From NCBI RefSeq assembly GCF_963675165.1, contig NC_087387.1, forward strand, positions 6,420,058 to 6,484,057: a stretch of DNA of 64,000 nucleotides. Reading direction: 5' to 3'. The position numbers were made by a program, and so were the translations under genes. Positions 22,335 to 34,687 of this stretch are shown here, piece after piece (positions within the stretch are counted from its first letter, which is position 1; each line of letters begins with the position of its first letter). Source of the DNA: Halichondria panicea. Lineage: Eukaryota > Porifera > Demospongiae > Suberitida > Halichondriidae. The notes beneath the pieces are model-generated. The model saw only the letters and a list, made by a program, of their open reading frames with translations, searched no databases and was not told the origin of the DNA.

Positions 22335-25300
22335 CTCACACTTCAGTTATTCTCTGGATCAGTCGGAAGCTCTGAGCAGGATCACTATCTGAGTGTGGCA
22401 GATGTAAGTGTGAGAGTTACATGAACACACACTCTCTTGTAATGTCTTGTGTGCAGTCAACCACTCTAGCACTCATTACACTTATTATTAGTTTAGTATA
22501 TCGGGTTTTTGAATGCACGGGTCTTTTGATTTCAAATTGTGTGTTTTTGCAATTGAAAGACACACAAAACATGAGCTGCTGTTTCCTATGTTTTGCATGC
22601 AATTCGCCAGATCAATGCTTGTACAGTGTCATTCACATTTGAGACCTGATATACGATGTAACTAAAGTAAGTCTTGAGGGGAATAAATGCATTGACAGTG
22701 TTGTGATGTTCCAGGGTGGGATACTGGTGTGTGGTGTGTGTGAGGGTGTGATACTGGTGTGTGGGATGTGTGCGATGTGTGTAGGGTGTGATACTGGTGT
22801 GCGATGTGTGCAGGGTGTGATACTGGTGTGTGATGTGTGCAGGGTGTGATACTGGTGTATGACGTCAGCTCTAAACTCTCCTTCGATTTGATTGTTTCTC
22901 TACGACAAAAAGTGGCCATCAGAAATAATCATGTAAGTTATCATTAAACATTCATTTTGCTAAATAGTGTTTGTGCAACAATTTACACCTGAAAAATTAT
23001 ATACCGTATATCTTCTAATTTATCGGACAGCAAAAAGTAATTATTTTTGAAATTGTCCGGGTATAATTGGAACAGATTTTTATACAGCATGCGAAGTGTC
23101 TGGAATAATTAGAACAAGCAAGCAGCTGCATGCGAGCTAGCTAAGTTTAATAGACCAGTGTGCGACTGAATAGTTGCACTAGCTATCTAAAACTAGCTAC
23201 TCAAAGCTATCTAACTGCAGCACTTATTACTTGCCGTCTATGAATGGATATTAAAGTACTGGAGTGTCCGTTGTATTAGAACAACGAAAATTGCCCAAAA
23301 GAGTGTCCGGGTAATTAGAAGTGTTCGATAAATTAGAAGATATACGGTAGTCACGTTCCAATTTCCCTTTTGGTCTAGCGGTAGTGTTGTTGGCTTTGTG
23401 AGGAGGTGACCCAGGTTCGAACCATACTGAACTCTTTTTTTTCCATTTTACGCAATGTCCATATAATCCTTACGTTTGCGCACAGTATTATTACAATTCC
23501 TCCCTGTATTAGATTCCGATGGTTGCCGTTGGTAACAAAGCTGACCTCGGAGGGGTGCGAGAGGTCACCACAGCCAAGGCTAGTCAGTGGGCACGGTCTC
23601 ACGGTGTACGGCCATTTGAGGTAACAGTCCTCAACAGAGATTGCCTCAAGGAACCATTCTCCTATATAGCGTGGAGGATGGGGAACCCAGGTACTGTACA
23701 CTTTATAATAGTACAAGAGACTGAGTGTTTTATCTAATACACAGGAAGAGGGAGGGGCTGCCTGTATATTGCATAAAACACTGCTATTATGTGTTTTATA
23801 TCATGATGACCCGTTACCAAATCATGCCCAAACCATGTAATAAAAATAATAAACACGGAAGTGACTATAATTATGAATTTTATTCCACCCTTGTAACCTA
23901 ATTATGATATGAAATTCAATTATTAATTTATTTCTTTTGCTATCTTTGAGAGGCCATAACTTGTTAGGAACACAAACAATAATTAAGTATTAATTATACT
24001 ACAAACGATGAATTTAATATCGCATGCATATGCTGCACGCCTACATGAAAAGTAAATACTTAGTAGTTGTTTGTTGCCACAATAATTATTGGTGTGCTTA
24101 GATAATGATTTAAATGTGACGTAACAATAGTAAACGTAAACTTTAGTATACCGTATAGTGCTAGAAGTTTATGCGTGATACTAACTGCTCAATTATTCGA
24201 GGCCTGCACAATCATCATTGAAATCACCGTGTTAGTAGGACTATCATTTCATTAAGCATCAACAAATTTCTTCTGCCCCATCGTGTGCAATTGCAATAAA
24301 AGGGTACATGTACACCTTCAAGGTTGTGGAAGAGATCAATACTTGTTGATAACCTCCATTCATTTATTATACTAGGAATTATAATATAGCCATCATGTAG
24401 GCAGGGTACACTGTAATCGATGGTTACCACGTGGATAGATGGTTAGTTAACTTATTCATGTCCTGTGGATGCATTGCAATAGCCGGAGCTATGAATTACC
24501 CTGAGATATGAATTACCCTTCTAACCAACTGGCACATGATCACAAATGAACAGTTATCGCTCACTCAAAATAGGCGTATACTTATTTTGTCAGCATAATC
24601 TACTAATGTAGCTGCCCTTATGAAATTAACGAGCAACGCAACCTTGTTACTATCATGAGCATGGGATCATGAGGGTGACCCACCATCTTAGGTTATTAGT
24701 CAATGTAAGAACAGTTTTTTTCAGACTGTAGAAATTAGCCGTGTATAGTCAGTCATGCATACGACATATTACAATAATTATTATGGTGTAAAACAACATG
24801 ATTGTAGAAAAATAATTAATGTGGCTAGCTAAAAAAATATTGTATGTGGGTATATTTCGAGGGTGTAAAATGTTTTCGCTGATCAAGCATCTACCGCAAA
24901 CCACGAAATTAATATCGCATGCACGCATGTGAAAAAAATTCCACGAAAATTAAATCCGCAAAAGTTTATACCCTCAAAATATACCCGCTATACGGTACAC
25001 GAAACAACACATTCACACACACACACACAGCATGCAGAGTCAGTTTCTTTATGAGTTCATTGATGCCCCACATTCCGAACAGGAGCCTGGAAACGTTAGA
25101 AAAAATTTAATAGTATCAGCAAATAGGAGCAAACAGGAGCTGCTAGCAATGCATGCACGAGGGGGCCACAATGATAGCTGGAGGAATGAAAGCACCGCAG
25201 GTGCTGATGCCTCGGGGGAGATACCAAAGCTACATAACATAATAGCTTTTATACACATGATGAACATTTTTGCATTGATCAATTTTGCTGCATGCAAACT

Positions 25301-27603
25301 CAAAGAGTGGGTAATGATCGACCATGATTGTTGTTAAAAACAATCGATGCACGTCTAAAATTAATGGCCGCCATCAGCAGAGCCTTGCAGCTCTCTTCTC
25401 CGCTTGCAGCTACCAATAGCTAGCGTTCTAGTCCAGAGCTAACTACTAAGTAGAGTAGCAACACTCGGTAAACAAGTTTGGCTACGTGCTCTTCTGAAAA
25501 GGCTGCAATGGCATGTATAGCTAAGTTTAATAGAACAGTGTGCGACTGCACTAGCTATCTAAAACTAGCTACTCAAAGCTATCTAACTGCAGCACTTTAA
25601 GTCTTACAACTTTTCAAGGTATTGTCCGGATATAAAGCACTGGAGTGTCTGTTATATTAGAACAATGAAAATTGTCCAAAAAAGTGTCCAGGGTAATTAG
25701 AAGTGTCCAATAAATTAGATACGGTACCTCGCATGCGCATCATAATCACTAGCTTTTCAAATTGAATAACTCACCTTGAAACGTATACCAGCCACCATCA
25801 CTGCAGGGAGGTTTCTTTGGTCAAGTGATTCCTGAGCAACTCCTAGCCCCCCAACTGCTTGTGTCTCTTGTACAGGTCGCATAAACCGAGCTCTTGAATG
25901 CTCCACACCAGCTGTAAAAGGTGGTGGCATCAGGTGATCCTCTGCTTCAGTAGCATTCCACGCTGCACGGAGTCTCCACTGAACAGCAGTCACTAAAGCC
26001 AGTACTAGTGAATAGCACTGAACAGCAGTCACTAAAGCCAGTACTAGTGAACAGCACTGGATAGTTGCGGTGATTAGAAGTAGAACTGCTTCTAGTAGAG
26101 AGGTTGGATGCATTTTGCTGCTGTAGTAAAACTGTTGGTATGAACTGTGGCTTGCTGGGTTTATATACTACTGATACTTGCGGGGGCGTGCAAGTACAGT
26201 TGTGCTGAATATTCTGATCACTTTATAACTCCAGTCACTATAATATAATATGGAGCATATGGCCAAACTGGTACAATAATTATTATACCAGTTTGGTCAT
26301 ATGCTCCATATTCCAGTTGGCAATTACAGTGTGTGTAAGGAAAAGTACCTAGGCACCTGAACAACAACAACATTCACCACTAGTTCCCCCACCACTGTTA
26401 GTATTTTGCCAATAAGGCATTAGGTGCACACATTTCAGGCACATTTAATTTGTGAGTTACTAATGTATTGGACACTTGTAATTACTCCCCACCCCCCGGA
26501 CACTCTTGTGGGCAATTTTCATTACTCTACATATGATGCAGCAGACACTCTGTTGATTGGGATAGAGGGATGATAAATGTGTTATCAGTTGTAGTCTGTG
26601 AGAAAGGCCTGCATAATTACAGTAGCTTTAATTTTACATTTGGTCCATATATCCGGACCATACCTTGGCAAGCAATGTAGTTTTATAGTTATTTCGAGGC
26701 CCAAATTGTGTATTTTCTGGGGGAAAGCGTGGGTGTTTTTCTAAATCATGCATGTTTCCAGAGTAAATTTGAGAGGCCAACTTGTGTTGCGATCGTTCGA
26801 TTCCCCCAAAATTGCTCTTTGATAGTCGTGTGCTGCTTAGGTCAGTGATTATTTCTGGCATAAATTGTTTGTTCTTCGTATGTCAAAAGCCTTTGTGTCA
26901 CTGTTAGTCATGTGTCCCTACACTACATCATGCAGGCAAACCATTCAGTGTACTGCCTCTGCTGACGTCAGCATCTCTCTCCTTCTCAAACCACACCCCC
27001 ATCACCCCCCACCCCTCCACTGAGGCCACTCCTCACCAAGGTACGCGTCTATATCCTTCCTGAGTATATCGTATAGTGGATTACTTTCACATTTTTGTCT
27101 TTTTGCATTAGAGCATTCATCCGAAACTGTAAAATATTTCTGTTCTTTGTCACCATTCTGAGCTGATGGTTCTTTGTCACCATTCTGAGCTGATGGTTTA
27201 CACAATAATTTGCAGCCACCATAGTGCCCCGCTATATCACCATAGTGACCCGTTATATACAGTACCAGTACAGGACACATGCAGTGTTGGCAGTGTTGCT
27301 GGCTGGGTGTATGTACAATGCATGCAGTTGTAATAACACTAGCTATTTGATTATAATTATGAGATCACCTATTTTGTGTATAGAGCTACGTATCAACATT
27401 ATAACCACTTTGGTGACTCCTTCCTACCCTACACTGTAGACGACACTCCGCTCAATTCTCCCGATAGTTTCGATGGTGCCGCTGGTGGGATGAGCCTTGA
27501 TCGTTACCATGATGACTCGATGTACCCTTCAAGTAAAGGAACTCTGTTTTTTGCCGATTGTTTGAGTAGTAAAAGCAAAGCACACTTTCACAGCCAAGAC
27601 TAA
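21709..27603 (+). CDS. NKIRAS: kappaB-Ras-like small GTPase (NKIRAS)
   Basis: kappaB-Ras proteins are atypical Ras GTPases that bind IkappaB and Ral regulators. Exons: 21709-21813, 21875-21970, 22347-22403, 22843-22932, 23513-23690, 26936-27040, 27386-27603; phases are continuous. The P-loop GGERVGKT (about residues 13-20) is followed by IEQLMYGNHVIG, very close to the family's LLYGNHVVG. The switch II region is IFDTPGS, without the Ras DTAGQ glutamine, as expected for this slow-hydrolysing family. GNKADL is the G4 guanine-specificity motif. The C-terminal half ends PFSYIAWRMGNPG, matching family PFVYLASKM. No CaaX box is present, also typical. The last two exons add about 105 residues not found in the vertebrate proteins (for example HYNHFGDSFLPYTVDDTP); they depend on a 3.2 kb intron and are less certain. 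An acceptor 2 nt upstream (27384) would give a short alternative tail. Confidence 0.85.
22111..22296. mobile_element. MITE, TCAGGGTGTCATACAGG family
   Basis: A 186-bp element in a kappaB-Ras intron with 17-bp terminal inverted repeats (TCAGGGTGTCATACAGG and CCTGTATGACACCCTGA). The flanks ATCG and TCGT could hold a 3-bp TCG duplication. The inner part has paired G-rich and C-rich runs. No coding capacity. Confidence 0.75.
22713..22860 (+). repeat. Tandem copies of the exon 4 splice acceptor (kappaB-Ras)
   Basis: Five successive segments begin AG followed by GGTG(T/G)GATACTGGTGT. Possible acceptors lie just before 22715, 22745, 22785, 22814 and 22843, mostly 29-30 bp apart with one 40-bp unit. 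Only the last continues into codons matching the family (GVILVYDVSS). Upstream copies end in a stop when read into the exon. Confidence 0.88.
23001..23350. mobile_element. MITE, CCGTATATCTTCTAATTTA family
   Basis: About 350 bp in a kappaB-Ras intron with terminal inverted repeats CCGTATATCTTCTAATTTA and TAAATTAGAAGATATACGG, flanked on both sides by TA. A second complete copy lies at 44733-45128 and a partial one at 25508-25727. Confidence 0.88.
23357..23440 (+). other. tRNA-like sequence (pseudogene or SINE head)
   Basis: It contains an A-box-like TGGTCTAGCGGTAG, a B-box GGTTCGAACC and a run of T at about 23435, the arrangement of a Pol III unit. The T-stem does not pair properly (CCAGG against CATAC) and the acceptor stem is not convincing, so it is a tRNA pseudogene or SINE promoter, not a working tRNA. 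Confidence 0.55.
24836..24997. mobile_element. MITE related to the CCGTATAGCGGGTA family
   Basis: The right end TACCCGCTATACGG is followed by TA; the left end GTATGTGGGTATATTTCGAGGG is a diverged inverted copy. A homologous half-element (TATATTTCGAGGGTACAAAA) lies at about 8980-9095 and a short right end at about 35840-35858. Confidence 0.65.
25508..25727. mobile_element. Partial MITE, CCGTATATCTTC family
   Basis: The inner and right parts match 23001-23350 (GAACAGTGTGCGACTG, AGAAGTGTCCAATAAATTAG, then ATACGGTA). The left terminus is missing. Confidence 0.7.
25775..26113 (-). CDS. First exon of an unidentified secreted protein, nested in a kappaB-Ras intron
   Basis: An open frame begins at 26113 and ends at a good donor (AAG then gtgagt, exon end 25775). 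The first 40 residues are very hydrophobic (MHPTSLLEAVLLLITATIQ), consistent with a signal peptide or anchor. A 39-bp direct duplication gives a repeated AVQCYSLVLALVT segment. The rest (about 70 residues, ending VAGIRFK) is not recognised. A TATA-like box (TATATAAACC on the minus strand, about 26159-26168) lies about 50 bp upstream of the start, supporting a real promoter. No later exon was identified. It sits antisense inside the kappaB-Ras gene. Confidence 0.45.
26248..26311. repeat. Near-perfect hairpin palindrome
   Basis: Two 26-bp arms (26248-26273 and 26286-26311) pair with one mismatch around a 12-bp AT loop. The arms include GAGCATATGGCCAAACTGG. It is probably the core of a foldback MITE. 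The remainder of this kappaB-Ras intron up to 26935 has nothing else recognisable. Confidence 0.85.
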
Positions 27604-27881
27604 AGCCATCAATCACTTTATTCAGCCTCACATCCTAGTCAACCTCATATCCTATAGTATCATTTTTTCCACATGACATGGTTTACATTTTTATAATGAA
27701 AATGAATGTACATAAGCAATTGCTAGTTAACGACCTTTACCATTATTTATCTGTATGCGGCATTTTATCGAGACCAATTTGTATATTGTGTCATTAACGA
27801 TCTTTACCGTATATGCTGTAGGAATTGTACAATGCAATGCAACGCTGAATCTCTGTAGTTTTATTTTCGGTCCTCCACTTG
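27604..27881. other. Convergent intergenic gap
   Basis: Only 278 bp separate the last kappaB-Ras exon and the stop codon of the Eph-like gene, so the two 3' UTRs probably overlap or abut. There is no room for further coding exons of the Eph-like gene. Confidence 0.6.
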
Positions 27882-31003
<3,122 letters not shown>

Positions 31004-31337
31004 GCTGACACTGAAGAGTCCCAGGTTATGTTGACAGAATGAAGAATATAGCTGTCTCGGTGAACTTTAACTCTTATTATAAATCTTCCTATAAACATGT
31101 TTAAAGAGTTCAGATTACGCTAAGTCAATGATAGGACTCGGGTATCAGAGAATGAAAGCCGATAAGAACACAAAATCGATCTGTTGCGGCAACATTTTTA
31201 TTTTGCGCATGCGCAACAAAAATGTTGCAGTGTCAACAGATTTCAGCGCTGGGTCAAAGGTCACAATAACAAAGTGCAAGATATAGTTAAGTTTTAATGC
31301 ATGTTCATGTTGTAACGTATCTACCAAAGGCTACACA
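31004..31337. promoter_or_regulatory. Shared promoter of the Eph-like gene and parvin, with an NRF1-type palindrome
   Basis: The two start codons are 334 bp apart and face away from each other. At 31204-31215 lies TGCGCATGCGCA, the palindromic consensus bound by NRF1/NRF1-like factors in animals, set inside a longer imperfect palindrome (GCAACATTTTTATTTTG and its partner, about 31185-31226). Binding is inference. Confidence 0.55.
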
Positions 31338-31505
31338 ATGGCTTTCAATACTCTCTTCAGAACCAAGAACCAACAAGAAGGTGAGACCATCATCAGTGCT
31401 ATAGAGTCTAGAGTTAGCTAGCTGTGATGATAGGTCTGTGATAGGTCTGTGATAGGTCTGTGATTATGTTGACATTATGAATATCACACTTTAATGAACA
31501 AACCA

Positions 31506-31573
<68 letters not shown>

Positions 31574-31595
31574 ACACACACCCACACCCACACAA

Positions 31596-31671
<76 letters not shown>

Positions 31672-31718
31672 ACACACACACACACTCACACACACACACA
31701 TACACACACACAAACACA

Positions 31719-31783
<65 letters not shown>

Positions 31784-32403
31784 TCTCCTGCTCTGTAGTT
31801 CAAGAACTTGAGAAAGAAGGAGCTAAAGCTATTTCCCTACAGGCTGAGATCGGTCCATTGATCGATGATGAAAACTATGTCATGGGTAAGCATTAAAAGA
31901 CGTCCCCCTCACACACCCTCACACCTCACACACACCCACACACACAGTGGTGGGTGAGGAGCGTCTTGTGCTGGCCCCCCACTCACTCGAGGAAGACAAC
32001 GTGAAGGAGTTGATCTCAGTGCTCCTTGCCTGGATCAATGACACACTGGAGGACCGGAGGATTGTTGTGAGGGACATTGTGGAGGATATATACGATGGTC
32101 AGGTCTTAGGAGAGTTGTTAGGTGAGTGGGCGGATGTGTGTAGGGTGGGGGTGCACAGAATTTTTAAAAGTGTTGGCAATTTTTTTATCATCAATCTCAC
32201 GTACAAATGTGCCTCTGTGTGTGTAGCATGTAAACTAGGCCTAAGCCAGTGGTTCAATCCTCAATAAATCTGTGTGTGTGGGTGTGTTGCTTGTAACCGT
32301 CTTGGCTGCTGGCCATGCTTAGGTATGGTCCTTATATGGTACTGTCTGAGCATGCAGTGCATTCCTTTCCTAGTGTTGCATTATACAATTATTATAGTCA
32401 ACT

Positions 32404-32479
<76 letters not shown>

Positions 32480-32770
32480 CATACACACACAGCCGCACTT
32501 TCCAAGGAGGATATTCGGGTGATTCCAGTTACACAGTCTTCATACATGCAAAAGAACAAACTCAAGTATCTACTGGAGAAGATCAACAAGCTGCTGGGAC
32601 TGGAGGAAAACACTAGGAAAAAGTGGTCTGTCAAAAGTAAGTGGTTTTGTAGACCAGTAGAATGCAATATAATTATGGCAGTAGACCACATAGTCTCAAC
32701 GAGTGCTGCAAGCTGCGCTGTGCTAATGCCTCACGCCATGTTTTGCTTTCGCTTAACACACACCCACCCA

Positions 32771-32808
<38 letters not shown>

Positions 32809-34284
32809 CGGTCCACTCTAAAGACGTGGTGTCAATTCTCCACCTCTTGGTTGCTTTGGCGAGATTCTTCCGATGTCAGCATCCTCTACCACGCAACGTG
32901 ACCGTGAGGAGAATACTACTCAAGCAACTAGACGCTAAACTGGACAGTCAGGTTATTATTGACGAGATAACGGGCAACGATATTGGACCAACGTGAGAAT
33001 AATCTATAAATCTTTCTTTACATTTGGTTGCTATGGGGATACTTAATAATCGTATAGTGGGATATTTTCGTAATGTATTTAGAGCAAATCAAACGACGAA
33101 ATTATTTAGAATACGAATATTAAACTGTTTGGTTCATATATAATTATGGTATCCTTTATTAAATCTTTCTTTACATGTTCGGACGTGGTTGCTATGGAAA
33201 CTTTACAGTGCTCCGTTGCATAACAAGTCCGGTAAGTTATCAAATTAAATTTTGCAAAAATATATTGAATTTTTTTTTATCACATTTCATAATTTATTGC
33301 TTATTCCCGTCCCTCAGCCGAACGTGATGTGTTTGACAAATTGTTTGAAGAAGCTCCCGAGAAACTAGAGGCAGTGAAAAGAGTGAGTGATCCAGTTTGA
33401 TCTAGTAGCTATCTTTGAGAACCTGTAAGTCCAGTTAGGATCGTCCAATTTCAATAGCTCCCAGAATTACCTTTCCAATGATGTGCTTATATTTAGTGAT
33501 GTCTGCTGTTCTATAGTCTATAATCCTCGTGCAGTCCTTGTGTCAGTTTGCCAGTCGTGTGCTGAGTGAGATGGAGGGGGGGGGTGTGACGGACGTGGCT
33601 ACTCAGTTCTCTACTGGGGTCAACTTTGTGATGATGATGGGATTGCTGGAGGGGTACTATGTCCCTCAATATCTGTGGCATCCTAACCCACGCAACTTTG
33701 ATGACAGTGTCAGTTAAATATATAATTATATATGGATATAGTGTTACAATTCAGTGCACAGTACCAATTTTATAGTGCAATTAATTGTACTTTTAACCTC
33801 ATAAAAAAATTATTGATTCTGAATCAGTCTGTTTACAGTACAATACTGCACATGTTATTAGATTGTACTCTCCCTCCTAATAGCTGGACAATATGAAGAT
33901 GAGCTTCCAGCTGATGGTGGATGCTGGACTACCTCCTCCTAATGCTAAACCTGACGGTGACAAGTACTTTAATTATTAATAACTGTACTGAGCGTACCCA
34001 TCGTTGTTATGCCCTGTCTTATTGCTAGCAGGCTATTGTTATATTGTGATAGCATTATGTTACATGTACATTCTTTATTGCATTGCTACTATCTCGTTAT
34101 ACCACCCACCCACTCACACACACACCCACACACACATCTCACCCACCCACTCACACACACACACACACACACAGATGTAGTCCACGGTGACCTGAAAGGC
34201 ACTCTGAGGGTTTTGTACGCTATCTTTGGCAAGTACAAGTCTCGTTACCAACAGCCCCAGGCAACAGCAGGATCAAGAGTATAG
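31338..34284 (+). CDS. PARV: Parvin (actopaxin/CH-ILKBP)
   Basis: Parvin links integrin-linked kinase to actin at adhesion sites as part of the ILK-PINCH-parvin complex. Exons: 31338-31380, 31799-31885, 31948-32121, 32493-32636, 32809-32992, 33209-33231 (23-nt microexon), 33318-33382, 33517-33708, 33884-33956, 34175-34284; phases are continuous and give about 364 residues, as in vertebrate alpha-parvin (372). The first CH domain spans about 70-190 (ISVLLAWINDTLEDRRIVV, DIYDGQVLGELL, KDVVSILHLLVALARFFR) and the second about 230-350 (VATQFSTGVNFVMMMGLLEG, GDLKGTLRVLYAIFGKYKS). The N-terminal linker is short. Most introns end in CACACAG. Confidence 0.95.
31507..31787. repeat. (CA)n microsatellite (parvin intron 1)
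   Basis: About 280 bp of CA with scattered CAAA, CATA and CTCA interruptions. It ends 11 bp before the acceptor of exon 2. Confidence 0.97.
32407..32478. repeat. (CA)n microsatellite (parvin intron 3)
   Basis: About 70 bp of pure CA followed by CCCCATACACACACAG, the splice acceptor of the next exon at 32493. Confidence 0.95.
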
Positions 34285-34362
34285 ACCACACCATCATAAA
34301 TATGAACTTTTAATGAATTTTTACTGTCAGTAGCTAGTCAGCAAATTATTGATATAAACATT

Positions 34363-34593
34363 ATAATTATAGAACCAGCCTCGGTTATAGGACGCCCTCT
34401 TTTAAAACGCCCATAATTATAAATCAATTTTTTTCGTACATTGTTCCTATAATCATAAAAATCGTTATTTTTTATGATTACTGGTTCTATAATTAGAACG
34501 ACCCAACAAACCTCAGCTATGTACATGCAATTAGATCTACGGTATGTTCTACCATAGATCTAATTGCATGTACATAGCTGAGGTTTGTTGGGT
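34363..34593. repeat. Compound foldback: two inverted repeats
   Basis: A nearly perfect hairpin has 41-bp arms (34501-34541 and 34553-34593, starting ACCCAACAAACCTCAGC). Just left of it lies a second inverted pair, TATAATTATAGAACCAG (about 34362-34378) and CTGGTTCTATAATTA (about 34481-34495). It occupies the gap between parvin and the left kinase-kelch copy. Probably one MITE inserted beside or within another. Confidence 0.82.
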
Positions 34594-34687
34594 CACGACA
34601 TTTATATTTAAATATTCAAGTGAACCTCATGTCATTGTAACATGTCATCAATAACTACAATGAACAAAACATGATAAGTATATACAT

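Noticed and set aside
23357-23440. Functional tRNA gene
   Set aside because: A- and B-box are present but T-stem and acceptor stem do not pair.
24224-24430. Minus-strand 68-codon frame, considered as a later exon of the nested gene
   Set aside because: No flanking acceptor in phase and no recognisable motif.
25032-25337. Possible plus-strand exon (MQSQFLYEFIDAPHSEQEPG...)
   Set aside because: It follows a CACACAG that could be an acceptor and has good composition, but there is no recognised family, no matching phase with kappaB-Ras and no donor in frame; left out for lack of support.
27002-27280. Minus-strand frame with a repeated SAQNGDKE segment
   Set aside because: It overlaps a kappaB-Ras exon and intron antisense, includes a 22-bp duplication, and has no splice or family support.
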